From contig NC_134161.1 in NCBI RefSeq assembly GCF_033958435.1, positions 5,642,001-5,706,000 on the forward strand: a DNA stretch of 64,000 bases, given 5' to 3'. Shown piece by piece: positions 47,085-58,925 of the stretch. Each line of letters starts with the position of its first letter. Within the stretch, counting starts at the first letter, position 1. Below the pieces are notes generated by a model, which saw only the letters and a program-made list of their open reading frames with translations, searched no databases and had not been told where the DNA came from. The position numbers and the translations under genes were made by a program. This DNA is from Carettochelys insculpta. Its lineage: Eukaryota; Chordata; Testudines; Carettochelyidae.

Positions 47085-50000
47085 CTGTGGAGGAAACAGA
47101 GGCTCGATGACAAAACGAGAAGGGGAAAGGTGTGCTGCCTAAGGCTGGAGAAACGGCACTGTTCCAGATGCAATCAAATGCAGTCAGAAGTATTTGAGCT
47201 TACAGCAGATTGCACACGCCCAGTGCTTTGCAGCCTGGTGCACTGTGTCTGCAAATGGCATGCTCAGCAGTTACTAATGAACCTGTCCCTCAGAGCACCT
47301 TATCCAGCTCTACTGGTTGGGTGCGTTGACTGCCTCAGTGCAGAGTTCTGACTCCGAGAAGTGAGAGCACCACCCTGTCTGGGAAGGGTCAATTGTAGGA
47401 GATGGTTAGTCAGTCGTGCCAGGAGGACAGTAAAGTCAAGAAGCAGTTCAGTATCCTATAATAGGCCATGGGTATTTGGAGGTGTTTGTACTTTGCCGTG
47501 TGCTTCACTGGGGTTTGTGATGAGCCAGGTGCACAGTAGCACTGGGACAGAAAGACATTTATTGCGGTCAGGGGTTGGGCCAGATTTCACCAGACCCTGG
47601 GCCAGGGGTCAGCAACCTGCAGCTCCGGAGCTGCATGCGGCAATTTAAGGGGCCACTCGCAGCTCCGAGTGCTGCCGCCAGTCACGCCACGTGCAGCTGT
47701 GGAGGCTGCCACCATTTAAACAGTGCCCACAGTTAAAATGGGCTTTAGTTGTTCAAGTGGCAGCAGCCTTCAGAGCCGCAAGTGGTCTCAGCAGCTGCGG
47801 GGAGCCCTGGAAGAGGAAGCGGGCAGGGCAGGGAGATGCCGATGCGCTACACGCAGGGGAAGGAGAGCCGGGGGATGGGGGAGGGATGGGTGAGCCTGCC
47901 CTGCCAGAGCCGTGCTGGGGAAGAGGAGGAGGCCGGGCAGCTGCCGGCCAGCAAAGGAAGAGCAAGAGGGCTCTGGCTCCCAATGGGAAGGGCTGCTCAA
48001 ACCCTCCGCTACGCTCAACCCAGCGCAAGCGGGGCTGGACTGAGCAGCTTGCCACGGTTGTGTCAAGCCCACGGTGCACAGTGACACCCTCCTGCCTCAA
48101 GGCGCTGCAGGGTGTCTGCCCCACTCCCTGGGCTTTCAGCTTCTCCCAGCTGAAATCAGTCACGTCCCTTCGAACATCCCTTAAAATAAACGCCCGGGGG
48201 CAGGGGGAGCAGTGGGAGAGCAGTCATCTCAGGCAAACAAATCCTGCAGATGGAGGGATGGTTTGGAGCTGATGGGGGTTAAGCCCAGGGGTGGGGAGGG
48301 CAGATTTGGGGGGTGAGGCGGGTAGAGCCTGGAGATAGGGGTAACTGAACTTTCCAGCTGGAACAAACCCTTCTGTGCGCTGGTCTCAGAACCGGGGTGA
48401 TAAAAAGCACAGCTTGATGTTATTTACTAGGGACTGTCTCATATTCGTGTGCCTGGGGGCTCTGGAAGGATGGATTTTGCAACTGAATTTGAAAAAATGG
48501 CTCCCCTCACTCTTTCGGTTGCGGTCTCCTGCTCTGGGCAATGTGTGTGGCGGGGGGACTCTGCTCTGGGCTCCCAGAAGGGGCGGGGCGAGGAGCAACT
48601 AGGCTTCCCTCAGCGCTGAGCCTTGGGCCCCTTTAAATTGCCAGGCTCCTGGGCAACTCCACTCCCTGCACTCCCAGCAGCAGCACTGATCAGCGTTCCC
48701 TGTAAGCTGGGGGCTTGGGCGGCCACCCAGGAGAGAATCAGGTGCCCCCCAGCAGATTAGCAGAGATCCTACAACTGCCAACAGCCGGCAGCGTGTGTCT
48801 ATTGATGGTGCACAGAAAATTTATTCCACCCCGAATGGAAAATACTAGAGGAAACCCTGGTTCTGATCACAATCTCCTTGTGCACATCCCCTGCACTTTG
48901 CAAATGTCTGTGGAAATGAGGGGCTTGGTTCTTCCTCTTGCTCACCAAGCATGATTCCAGCAATTTCAATGGCTTTTATCACATAATTTCCCTGTGTGTA
49001 AATCAGGCCTGTCAGGCCAAGTTCTGTTCTCCCAAAGGCATTTTTCCAGGTGTGGTGATCACAAATTGAGTCACAAGGGGCTGATCCCACAACTCAGGGA
49101 ATCCCAGCGATGTGCACATCACGGAGAGTCCTTTTGAATCATTCATTTCACAAAGATACCCTGTCTCTGTTCCATACAGGCCTGCTTCCCCAGTAACCCA
49201 CACAGCAATCGACTGCTTAACATTAACTCGCGAATCCAATCTGATCAGTGGCATACATGTAACCAGCTGCTACAAAGAGAACAATGATCAATTGCTTTCC
49301 AGGCCCACTGAAAGTCCTCAGGTTAGATCTGCAGCAAGGAAGATTTCTTACTCTGAGCTCTGAAATTGGCTTCCAGGGAGGTTGTGGAATCCCCATGATT
49401 GGGCCAACACCCACCAGGGATGATCTAAATTTACTTGGTTGTGCCCCAGTGCAGGGAGCTGGACTTGATGACCTCTTGCCGTTTTTATGCCCTACATTGC
49501 TTTGAGTCAATGTATTTTTTTGCCAACACTCGGAGCGATGCACTTAAATTCAGCTGTGTTTTTCCTGCTGGGCACAGAACAACAATCCTGCAGTCACAAA
49601 TGAGCCAACCACTTTGTTGATTCCGAAACTGTACCCTTTGGGTTTGGTCCCCTTGGACAGGAGAATGATCGAACAAAGAGGCCTGTTCTGCTTGTTTTGG
49701 CCTGTCTTGGAGATGAACCAACCCAGAGACTGTGACCTGTTATTGTAATGCCACACCCAGTCAGCTCCTGATCCTTGATCTGGCCCCTTGGTGCTCCCAA
49801 CAATAAATGGTGCATTTGGGTTCAAGACTTAGAAATTCCAGAGGGAGAGACTGGCCCATTTCTGCATCTGTTGGATAGAATTTGTTGTCTGTGGAAGTGT
49901 GGTCAGAATTTGAACGACACGACCGAGTGTGGTCAGAATTTGAACGACACGACCGTCCTCCCAAACAGGGCCACTTGCATTAGGCTGACAGGACAGAGAG

Positions 50001-53000
50001 ATTCGGCGGCACCTGCTGGCTTCTGAGAGACAGATCTGCCTTACCCAGAGCAGAGCCGCTTGTCCCTAATATTCACTGGCCTCGACTCTTGTTTTGCCAA
50101 AGCAATCCACCACTCACTCACCTCACAACATCAGCAAAATAGGCCGCGTCCTGATCCAGGTTCTTGTGGTCCAGGGGCTCCATGATGGTCTCCTGCACCA
50201 CAGAGGAAGGAGGGTTATGGGCCCATCAGAGTGGCACATTTTAACCGCTACGGACTCATTCCTAGGGCCCTAGACTCAGAGCTGAGTGCCCAGGGACACA
50301 TTAAGGGGAATACCTCACACTTTAACACGAGGACCCTCAATAATGCTGCGCTCTTGGCTCAGCCTTTTCCCGGGAAGCCCCAGAGATTTGGGGCTGGTTG
50401 GACAAAACCAGGGTGAAGCTCAAAATCACAGGCACAGCACAACGCTCTTCCTTCCAGGCCACCAAAGTTACTGCTGACACCTGTGAAATCACACCAACCA
50501 TCAGGGAGGGTTGTGAGCAGCTTGAAAGGAACTATTTGTTACCTTCATGAAGTGTGAAGATGTTCATAAACATGCCACCGATGGAGTTTATCTGCAGGAC
50601 AAGTAGAAAGCAGAAACTCAGGCCAATGCTGAAAAATCGCCTGCAGCAATTATTAAAATGCAGAAGCGTGGCAATGGATGTTCACACCGGAACCCTGAGC
50701 GAAAAACAAGTTTGGGTATGGAATACGGACCTGGTACAGGGCCTGTCGGGTAGCAATCAGACCTGATGTGTGAATCAATGAGGAGTTTAAGGTTACAGGC
50801 TTTAATTCTATTCCAATTAACCCCTTATTTTGTTGGGATCACCCTGGTATTTCTTATGCTACCAAGCAATTAGCGGGCCTGGAAATAAATGCTGTTGTAG
50901 GATGCATACTAATGAAATCTTTTCTCCCTGAGGTGCTAAAGGGAAACCTGTTTGTGAGTTTCGCCACAGATGCTTAGTGGGTAGTTCAACTTCCCTCAAT
51001 GAAATTGTGTATGTGGGGAAAGGGGAGGGGAGGGGATTTCTTGTCTGATGCAAAGTGATAGATTTACATAACACAGGGACCAGAAAAGAAACTGAAAACC
51101 AACATAAACCAAACTGCTCTTCAATGCCACATTTCTGCTGCTTTGCCCTTCAGATTGTTATTTGGAATGTCAACGGGAGTTGTGCAATAGGAAGACAGGA
51201 GGTTACTGGGATCTGATGCAGAGCACGTTGTAGAGAGCTGGGCAGTAGTAGTAGTAGTAGTAGTAGTAGGCATCCTTCAGTCTGCATAGACTATGGATCG
51301 CGCCCTTTAAAGTTTCAATTGAGGACTTCATTTACAGCGTCTATTGTGACTATGAAGACCCACACGAGAGTGACAGTCCTTGCTGCATCTCTTGCAGATG
51401 TAGTGGGTGTCTGGCAAGTCCTTATTGTGCTTTCTGTGCGCTCGCTTCTCCTCTGCTAGCTGTCTGATCTTCAACTCGCCCTTCTGAAGGCCCTTGTGTA
51501 ACCCCAGAGAGCTGGGTAAACTGGTGCAAACTAGCAAGGTGGGTAAGCTGTTCATTACTGCTAGCAAAGGAGGAGGGCTGCAGGAAACAGGCAGACCATG
51601 CTGGGACATGGGTTTGTCTGCACTTAGGATTCAGCCATTAGTGGCCAACGTCAGCCGGTGTTGCCGCACCGGTTCAAACTCCAAATGCAGACGAGTGCCC
51701 TGGCTTAGCTTGAAGCCAGCGAAACCTCGCTGGTACGAATTGCTGCTTTCCTTGTCTGCCTTGGACATCGAGGCCACTACAGTGCCATCAGATGCTGGTC
51801 CCCAACTGCTAGTTCAGGGCCAATTGTGAGTGTAGACAAGACCTGAGCGAACAAGGATTCCAAATGAAAGCAAAAGCAGCCCGGACAGAGGAGAAATAGG
51901 AGAGACACACCTACCTCTCCACGCACCGTCACCGTCACTGAAAAGCAAACAGAAGGCAATTGTGAATCCTGTAGTGCCTGTGCCAGACACCAGTTTGCGG
52001 GGGAGGGAGGTGTGGTGGAAGGAATACGGCAGCATAGGTGATCTTTAAACTACAGTCAGCATTCTGAAGCCTGCTGGGCATGATGCTCCTGATAAGGAGA
52101 GGCATCTTCTTTGACCGCATGGCCAATATCTCCCTTACCAGCAGTATCTGGAGGCTTCCTGGGGACAGGAGGCTAAGGGAGGAAAGCGTGTTTTGTCTCT
52201 CTTGGTGCTCCATAGAAAAGAGGCACAGACACTACCATTGAGAGGTGCAGCAGCAACGCTAACCCCGAATCATTGCTGCTCTATGGAAAGAAATGGCCCC
52301 ATCTGCTGAAAGGCCTGAGTCACGCAAACACGGAGTAGTTACAACCATTTTTTTTCCATCCATGGGCAGAATAAATTTTGTTGTGAGCACCATGATACGT
52401 GTGGATGTGCACCACCAGTAGACGCACACCTGGCCGGCTGTGGGTGCTGTGAGCTCTCTGCCAATCAGCTGGGAGGCACCTGAATCTCTTGGTGGCCGCT
52501 CAAGTGCTGAGCTTACAGGGAACACTGGTTACAACTCCAGATGAAGTGAGAGCAAGCAGCTTCCCTGAAAATTAGGCCCTGAACCGGAGAGGTTAGTCCC
52601 CCAAGAATACTTTGAAATTTCACCCCCCCCCTCATTCCTTTTCTGTTAGGAACAGGAAGGGGAGGGAAGCGGCTGCTCTCTCAAGGATCAGATGCAGAGC
52701 AGTTATTCCCTGGATAGGGTTTTTAAAAAATAGTCCTCAGTGCTTGATTGTCAGGTGCTTAAAGGATGATAAGAACTGTTATTATATCCTCACTCCCAGT
52801 CTGTTTGCTGTTTCCAGTCTGTTTGCTCAGCCACAGGCCCCTGGCCTAAGACTTTCTTTTGTTTTCCACGCGGGGAAAGCTCCCCAGTTTTGGATACTTT
52901 GCTTTGAATGTGAGACCAATGCTGTCAGTGTGGACAGGGAAGGGGGATGCGCGCTTTGAGCCACTGATCCTGGCTTCCCTTTCCTTGGCCCTTCCGTAGG

Positions 53001-53103
53001 CAAGGGGAACATGCAGGGCTGCCCCTTACCTTTATAATTGTGTCCGTGACTGTGGTTGCATTTCCCAAAGAGGTTCTTGTTTTCGGCATCACTCAGTGAT
53101 TTG
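46961..53103 (-). CDS. PTS: 6-pyruvoyl-tetrahydropterin synthase, exons 2-6 (exon 4 frameshifted)
   Basis: PTS makes 6-pyruvoyl-tetrahydropterin from dihydroneopterin triphosphate in tetrahydrobiopterin synthesis. It is a zinc enzyme. On the - strand, exons at 53103-53030, 51937-51915, 50591-50543, 50192-50122 and 47084-46961 match human exons 2-6 in order, splice phase and sequence. The catalytic Cys and the HGH zinc motif (exon 2), the LDHKNLD segment (exon 5) and the KVKVCESDE Glu (exon 6) are kept. Exon 4 is 49 nt rather than 57, so exon 5 would be read out of frame and stop. Skipping exon 4 restores the frame. Exon 1, which holds another zinc His, is not in view. The locus may be a true PTS with an assembly error, a gene with changed splicing, or a decaying gene. 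Confidence 0.8.
47603..48531. mobile_element. non-autonomous hAT transposon, family B, longest copy
   Basis: A 929-bp element with ends CAGGGGTCAGCAACC and GGTTGCGGTCTCCTG, flanked by CCCTGGGC (47595-47602) and CTCTGGGC (48532-48539), an 8-bp duplication with one change. It matches 8153-8768 in reverse over both the GC-rich part and the AT-rich end around 48390-48510. It lies in PTS intron 5. Long frames inside it are compositional. Confidence 0.8.
48691..48859 (+). mobile_element. hAT-type MITE, family A
   Basis: Starts CAGCGTTCCCTGTAAGCTG and ends AGAGGAAACCCTG, flanked by GCACTGAT (48683-48690) and GTTCTGAT (48860-48867), 6 of 8 identical. It lies 150 bp from the family B hAT in PTS intron 5. 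Confidence 0.75.
49335..49495 (+). mobile_element. CR1 LINE 3' fragment
   Basis: Words GAGGTTGTGGAATCCCCATG and GGGAGCTGGACTTGATGACC are the conserved CR1 3' untranslated region. Short and 5'-truncated, in PTS intron 5. Confidence 0.7.
49896..49955 (+). repeat. perfect 30-bp tandem duplication
   Basis: The unit beginning AGTGTGGTCAGAATTTGAAC and ending GACACGACCG occurs twice with no difference (49896-49925, 49926-49955). It lies just after an AATAAA (about 49802) in a 49.6-50.0 kb segment of unknown origin, inside PTS intron 5. Confidence 0.95.
50122..50192 (-). CDS. PTS: PTS exon 5
   Basis: Reads [20 protein letters not shown] then DVV, 71 nt. It is near-identical to the mammalian exon, including the catalytic Asp-His pair (LDHKNLD). 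Acceptor GGTGCAG, donor GTGAGT. It starts in phase 0 as in mammals. Confidence 0.88.
50543..50591 (-). pseudogene. PTS: PTS exon 4, 8-nt short (frameshift)
   Basis: Placed by splice sites (CCTGCAG acceptor, GAAG|GTAACA donor), position between exons 3 and 5, and weak homology: [10 protein letters not shown] against the mammalian IDPATGMVMN. It is 49 nt, not a multiple of three, where the mammalian exon is 57 nt and phase 0. The missing bases lie in the second half. It is also the least conserved exon here. I found no better candidate between 50193 and 51914. Confidence 0.6.
51243..51503 (-). mobile_element. non-LTR retrotransposon 3' end with zinc-knuckle C-terminus
   Basis: On the - strand the frame ends [20 protein letters not shown] then RRCK and a stop. 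This Cys/His C-terminus is typical of one group of vertebrate LINE ORFs. The 3' untranslated part follows, ending in a (CTA)n tail seen as (AGT)n at 51244-51268. It is 5'-truncated, in PTS intron 3. The exact clade is not determined. Confidence 0.7.
51915..51937 (-). CDS. PTS: PTS exon 3 (23-nt microexon)
   Basis: Completes a Val and encodes TVTVRGE, matching the mammalian 23-nt exon in length and phase. Acceptor TTGCTTTTCAG, donor GAG|GTAGGT. Its match to the family supports a genuine multi-exon locus rather than a processed copy. Confidence 0.8.
52346..52527 (-). mobile_element. hAT-type MITE, family A, perfect 8-bp duplication
   Basis: Flanked by two perfect copies of GTTACAAC (52338-52345 and 52528-52535). 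The right end is AGGGAACACTG, and the left end is reduced to a CATTTTTTTT remnant. This copy proves the 8-bp hAT-type target duplication for the family. It lies in PTS intron 2. Confidence 0.85.
53030..53103 (-). CDS. PTS: PTS exon 2 (zinc-binding HGH motif)
   Basis: Encodes [15 protein letters not shown] then NHSHGHNYK, 74 nt. The catalytic Cys and the HGH zinc ligands are present, but the spacer between them is two residues shorter than in mammals (CNHSHGH versus CNNPNGHGH). Bacterial QueD relatives have a similarly short spacer. Acceptor TTTTTTCCAG, donor AAAG|GTAAGG. Confidence 0.85.
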
Positions 53104-53109
53104 CTGGAA

Positions 53110-54115
53110 AAAAAACAAAGCCGGCCTTAGGAAGCCAACGGAGAGACAGCTTCCAGCCAACACTTTGTGCCCTGCCCATGCTGCCTTCTGCCCGTTGGCC
53201 CCGCTTTCTGGGGGTTTGGCACAGAACCTTTCAGAACCACTTGTCAGGTGGTAGCAGTGTCTGTCACTGCCCTTAGCTAGTGAAGAAAACTGAAGAGAGA
53301 GGAAAGAGACACCCTCATTCCTTTATCCACCTAAAAATGGAAGGATAACCCAGGAAAACTTGACTGGAAGATGCTCCCCTGCATTGCCACCTGTTCCTCC
53401 TGGGGCTGCTCTGTTTTCCTAATTCTCCTGTTCAATGTGCCTCTCTAATCCTGCCCCGCAGGTTTTCATGCACTCCCCTGCTTTCCCACTTTCCCTTGCT
53501 CCCTGGCTCAGACCCATCCTTCTTTTAAATAAATAAATACGTTCCAGATATACAGACAAACAGTCACCCAGAGCGTTGACCTGGTCTATGGGTCACAACC
53601 TTGTCCAGACCAAAAAAACCTAAGAGAAGCCCCACTTTTTAACATATATGGCCCCTTGATTAGGTCTATCAGCACAGAAGTTGCCCGCAAAAGTCATTTG
53701 TCCCCCTTGCAACCGTCAAATTGAGTGATGGGGTGTTGGGGAATGCAAAAATTTCTTCCTGAAAATTTTGATCGTGCCCTGTTACCTGCTGAGCCTGTGA
53801 GCAGCAGCAAAGGTTTCTGTCCTGGAGAGGAAGGCCACCTTGCCAGCAGGGCTCAGCTGGCCATTTCTAGTTCTGTTCTGCATCACTAGAGGCAAGGAGC
53901 ACCGGGGCCGTCAAAGTGGAAACTGTTCCACGCTGGACCACAGAGCAGCAATAAGTACAGCTGCCAGACATCATGTGATTCACAGCAGAGCAGGCAGGCA
54001 GATGGAAGCGTTAAAGCAATTTCTCCATGAACTGCATGACTACATCTTTTGTGATTTCTCTCCCCCCGGCCCCAGTTAATTTGGCTTATTTCCCTTCCCC
54101 TCTGGGTCAAAGACT
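53110..54115. other. no exon recognised (PTS intron 1 or upstream)
   Basis: Searched on the - strand for PTS exon 1 (a short exon ending in a Ser-His-Arg-Leu-type phrase and an AG|GT donor) without success. No other gene seen. Confidence 0.45.
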
Positions 54116-54121
54116 TGAGAC

Positions 54122-54301
54122 CAGGGTTCCTGTAAGTTAGGTGCTTTTGCAGCCCGCTTAGCAGAAACTCACGTGCCACCCAGCTGGTTAGCAGCACTGC
54201 CGCTGCTGGGATTTGTGTTTCTATTGGTGGTGCACAAAGGTACATGATTCCGTGCCCATAAAAAATTTATTCCGCACATGGCTGGAAAAGAGGGAACATT
54301 G
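54122..54301 (+). mobile_element. hAT-type MITE, family A
   Basis: Starts CAGGGTTCCTGTAAGTTAG and ends GAGGGAACATTG. The flanks share GAGAC. Another copy of the same family follows within 20 bp. Confidence 0.7.
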
Positions 54302-54318
54302 ATGGAGACCATGGGAAG

Positions 54319-54474
54319 CACTCCCTACAAGCTGAGTGCCCGGAAGGCTGCCAAGAAGAGCTTCAGGTGCAACGGGCAGCATGTGTTTCTGTTGGTGGGG
54401 CGCATCCACGTCGGCTTTGGTGCACATAACAAAACTTGCTCTGCCCAGGGGCAGAAAAATTAGAGGGAACCTTG
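54319..54474 (+). mobile_element. hAT-type MITE, family A
   Basis: Starts CACTCCCTACAAGCTGAG and ends TTAGAGGGAACCTTG. It lies next to the copy at 54122, so two insertions, or a local duplication, sit in tandem. Confidence 0.65.
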
Positions 54475-54796
54475 GTCAAGTGCCCAGAACATCTCATACG
54501 GTTCGTGTGATATGAATGTTGCTCTGCTGCGTAACCAGGCAATGGGAGGACAGCCGGGCAAAGTAGCAGCACGCAAGCAGAAGAGAAATGAGGGCGCAGA
54601 AGACAAAGTGGGGAAAAGCGGCCGCCTACAGAAGTAACTTCATCCCACTGCTCCCTGTGAGCTCTTGCCAGGGGCAAGCCAGCCAGGCTCTCTGAGTTGC
54701 AGTTTCCCCTCTCCACCATGCGGATATTAATTTTCCTCTCTTTGCCGACTTTGTCACTTTAGAAGCCTGGAAGTGCTTCAGGGCTTCTCTTCGTCT

Positions 54797-54902
54797 GACG
54801 TCTGATGAAACGGGTCTTTGCCCACTATCTGCTAGTCTATTAGGTGCCACAGGGCTTCTTGTTGGTTTTGAAGGTACAAACAAATTCGGCTGTCCCTCTG
54901 AT
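54797..54902 (+). mobile_element. PLE terminal-repeat fragment
   Basis: Carries CTGATGA, then ACGGGTCTTTGCCCA, but GAAA is deleted, and AGTCTATTAGGTGCCACAGG follows. It ends with GGCTGTCCCTCTGATACT. The hammerhead-like motif is broken. Only one arm is present. Confidence 0.65.
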
Positions 54903-54961
54903 ACTTGTCTCTCAGTCTGGGTAACAACAGCGCCTGGCACAGTAGGGCCCCAGTGGAACAG

Positions 54962-55020
54962 GAGTGTTGGAGGTCAGACTAAATGGTCAAAATAGCCCCT
55001 TCTGGCCTTCAAACTTATCA
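54962..55020 (+). mobile_element. CR1 LINE 3' fragment
   Basis: The phrase GGAGGTCAGACTAAATGGTC then CCCCTTCTGGCCTTCAAAC is a CR1 3' end. Confidence 0.7.
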
Positions 55021-55658
55021 ACAGGAAGGGGCTCTAGGCCATATTGTAGTACAAGGACAAAAGACTAAGGGAGAGAAAGGACCTATTGGGTCATTTTTCT
55101 GATGGTGCATGGAGTCAGCAGCATCATCTAGGACTCTTGGGATGCAATATTTCGGATGTGAAGCTTGATGGCTGCATGTTTGCAAAGCACCTTGGGTGAA
55201 AGCGCTAATTGGGGCAGAGGTGAGGGGTGTAAAGTGTGATTATGGAGCACCCCGGGGAAGAGCTAGGTACTTACCAACACGCATTTCTATTGCCAATTAT
55301 TATCTATCTCCTGGGTAGGTTGCTCCCTCTCTTCAGGGAAGCCTGCTTGGCCCATTTTAAATTGAGGTATAGCCAGTGCTTTGGGGCCGATAACTGAGTA
55401 CCAGCAGCCTCAGCCAAGGGATTGACAGGGGCGGTGGGGGGCAGGGAGCCGGCTGAGTACCGGCTCCTCCTTTTTTAAACAGAAAAGGCCCTGGAGATAA
55501 CAAAACCAAAGTAATCTATACAGCAGGGACCATTCCTGCTGGCAAGGGGAGATGGAGTCAACAGAGGTGTTGTGTTTCTAGCCGCTAGGATTCCTTGAAC
55601 TGTGCTGGTCCCAGCTCTGTGCAGAAGGGTCTCATGCAGAACCTGTGTGGGTCACTTG

Positions 55659-55834
55659 CAGTATTCCCTGTGACCTGAACACTTGGGCAACTGCCCAGGA
55701 GAGATTCAGGTGCCTCCCCGTTTATTAGCAGAGCACCCACAGCATGTTTATTGGTGGTGCACATCCACACATGCCTTGGTGCACATAACAAAATTTATTC
55801 CACACATGGATGGAAAAACTTCGAGGGAACACTG
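55659..55834 (+). mobile_element. hAT-type MITE, family A
   Basis: Starts CAGTATTCCCTGTGACCTG and ends TTCGAGGGAACACTG. The body has CACATGCCTTGGTGCACATA. The target duplication is not clear here. Confidence 0.7.
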
Positions 55835-58809
55835 GTGCCCATCCTCCCATGTACTCAGTCCAAGGTAGCTTATAACATTTCTCCCTGCACTTCAACTCTG
55901 TGGCTCCTGGGTTCTTTACATAGAAGATGGTACGAATGGCAGAGTGCTCACCTGTGCAGCGCCTCCTGCTGCGGCCGTGTGGTGCTGCAGTCCTGTCCCC
56001 ATGCCTGGCACACCTGTAGCTTGTTGACCTCGCTTGGCAGGTTGTCAGTGGCTCAGGTCTCAAGCTGGGTCACACAGTCTAAACAAACTCCGTCTGGGGT
56101 AGCAAAGAGCCCGCTGACGCTGCCTGTCTGCCCTCACCAGGGTCTTTGCACCTCTGCTCTTGGCCCTTCTAATTCAGCCCTTTGCTTGTGCCTCCACAGG
56201 AGCCTTGTCCCATTGTTTGTCAAGGTTACCCCACTCAGCTGGTGCACGTTCAAGTTCTTATGCCCATCCCCTGCACTGGGGTCTAATCCAAGGACCATAT
56301 AAGTGGCAGCCATATTTTGTTCCTTTCAATTAATTGCCGCTACTCTCCTGGGCTAGCTCCCACCTGGTCGCTTTTTCACACCCCTCGCTTCTCAGGGCCT
56401 GCCCTCCAGCTTAAGCCAATGCAGCCAGAACCAAACTCTGCCCATCCCTTGAGTACCGGTGGCCAGTGAGCAGCTTTCTGCCTCACCATCTGGTACCCCT
56501 GGACTGACCTGGCTGGGCCCTGCAGCACCTTTCATCTCGGCCAGTATGTCTTTGATTGGCTGCTTATGTAAGACCTCTCTAAGCAGCCCCAATCTTCTGT
56601 GCTGCTTTCCCAGAGCAGGGTGGACTAGGACAGTGGGGCTGCCAGCAGGGGGCCAGGAAGGCCAGGTGCGCCTCCCCTCCCTGACAAAGCTCCCCATCCG
56701 TGCAAAGACCCCGGGAAGCTGGAGAGATCTGGAAGTGACCCCTGAACTTGGGTGCTGATGGGAACAGGGCTGGAGAGCTCAGTGGAGGCCAGGTACCTGA
56801 GCCACTGACAACCTGCCAAGAGATGGCACTAAAAGGAGCAAGCTAGACAGGATTTGCTGGCTTCAGGGAACTCGGGAGCCACCGATTTGCTGCCACACCT
56901 GTTTAATTTGGATGCGAGTGAGGCACGCTCGCCCCCAGGTTGCTCTCCTGTCCCACAGGATCCAACACTCAGGCAGATGTGCCTTCCAGCCCCCATGAAA
57001 TCCTGTCCCCATGGGGCGGGGTCATAGCATCCCATCCCCCCCCCACCATCCCTTCCGACGGGATCCCGGCCCCGTAGGGCAGAGTTGCTGCCCTATCGCT
57101 GTGCCTTTGCCTCAGCTGCTTCCTGAAGGGGGCTGGGGAGTGAGCCAACCCCCAGCGTGAAGGACGACTCCACACCGGCACAGGCTGCTTCCCCGTGGCC
57201 CTCTCCCAGGAGGGTTACTGCTCCTCTGGGTTAGTGGCAACAAGGTTCCCTGTAAGGGCAGGTGTGGCAGACACACCATGAAAAGTGATCAGCACAGCCC
57301 TGGGGCATGTCCTGAGACTCAGTCAGTGTCAAAGGGCCCACTCTCTGGGCTGAGATGTGAGGCTTCCGGCCTGGTCTTCACACGTGCGTGTGCTCAGGAG
57401 AAGGGCATGATCGAGACAGCCAAGCAGTCACCTTTCATGGTCCTCTGCCGCCAATGGATTTCACCCAGCAACTCCCTCTAGCAGCTGCTTGTCACCAGTT
57501 CCCTCGGGGGGTGCAAATTGATTTCCTAACACTTCCTTCGGCCAGGGGGGCGGGGGGTGGGGTGGCTTGTGTTTGTTCTGCCTGTTCTGTATGTGGACAC
57601 AACCCCACTGTTCCTCACACCCCAGGCTCCCCTGAACCGTGCAGCCCAGCGCCCCTGTAGGACGTCTCTTCTGCACCCTCTGGGTCCCACAGCATCTAGC
57701 CACGAGGGTCTGAGGCCCTTCTGCTGTCATCCCCCACCCCTGCCCCCACCCTGTTTTAGCACAGCCCCTGCAGGAACTATGGCTGCTTGCTGACTGAGGT
57801 GGAGTTCATGGAGCAGGCTTACCGCCACACTATGCTGGGGGTCACACCTGCCTGGCTCTCCCCTCCTGTACCCACTGCTGCTCTTTGCAAGCACTGTTCT
57901 GTGCTCTTTCTCACAGCTTGTCCGTGCCTTCCGAACGACACAGGGCTGCCCGGCACACGGAAATCAGGTGGTGCCTCCATGTCATTGTTCTCCCATTATT
58001 GCTTACAGGAAGGTGAGTGGTTACCTGAGCAAGGCTCAACCTGTTTAGCCAGCCCCAGAAATGTGGGTTGTTGGGTGCTTTGCAGGCAGATTCTTTGTTT
58101 TTTCATGGCTGCTAAGCCATTTCCTCCCATGGCTGGAAAAATCCCACTGCCAAGGAACAAAGCCAGAGGGCAAGGCAACGCTTGCCGTCTCTGCTCAGGC
58201 CTGTTTTTCTGGCTCTGATGAGAGCTCAGTGCATATGCTATAGTTTCAGGCAGGATGTGTCTGCTTTATTTCTCCAGGGAGCAGCTAGGTCACCAGATGT
58301 GAATGTTGTTGGCTATTTGATGATACAAATGATAAATAACAAGGAGCCCTGAGGCCCGACCAGGCCCCATTGTGCTAGGGTGACATGGAGTGAAGAGACG
58401 GCCACCGCTCTGGAGAGCTGACAATGTAGGAAAGAGACAAGAGGTGAGATGTGGTAGCGAGGCCAACAGGGGAGCAAAAGGAAACAGTAAGTCCATCCTG
58501 GCTGGCATGGTAGGCAGTGGTCTCTGCTCACCAGCAGGCCAACTGTTCTCATGTTTATGGCAGGCATTACGGATAAGCGGAGGCTGAAGGAGGGATTTGA
58601 ACACAAACAATAAAGCAGCTTTGCAGATATCCATGGAAACTCTTCCTGGCCATCGGAGAAGCACAGGAGACAGCCCAAAGAGGATTGTTTGACATTCTAG
58701 CAAGTGGGCCATGACAGGCCAGGCAGAGCTGGGTGCTGCTTTTTCAAGAGTATGGCAGGGGCTGGCTCAGATTCCTGGCTGCTAATCCAAGGCTGACTTC
58801 TCTTTTTAT
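55835..58809. other. no gene recognised
   Basis: No exon identified on either strand. A decayed repeat resembling CCAGGCCCCATTGTGCTAGG lies near 58360-58380. Short frames have no family resemblance. Confidence 0.4.
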
Positions 58810-58925
58810 GGCATTCTTAGATTCCAAGGCCAGAAGACACCAATGGGGTCATCTTGTCTGACCTGCAGAGCAGAGGCCACAAAACTTCCCCAAATGAATG
58901 CCTAGAGCAGATCTTATAGGGGTGA
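58810..58925 (-). mobile_element. CR1 LINE 3' fragment
   Basis: Reverse-strand CR1 end: AGATTCCAAGGCCAGAAGAC, TCATCTTGTCTGACCTGC and AATGCCTAGAGCAGATC match the conserved 3' region. Confidence 0.75.
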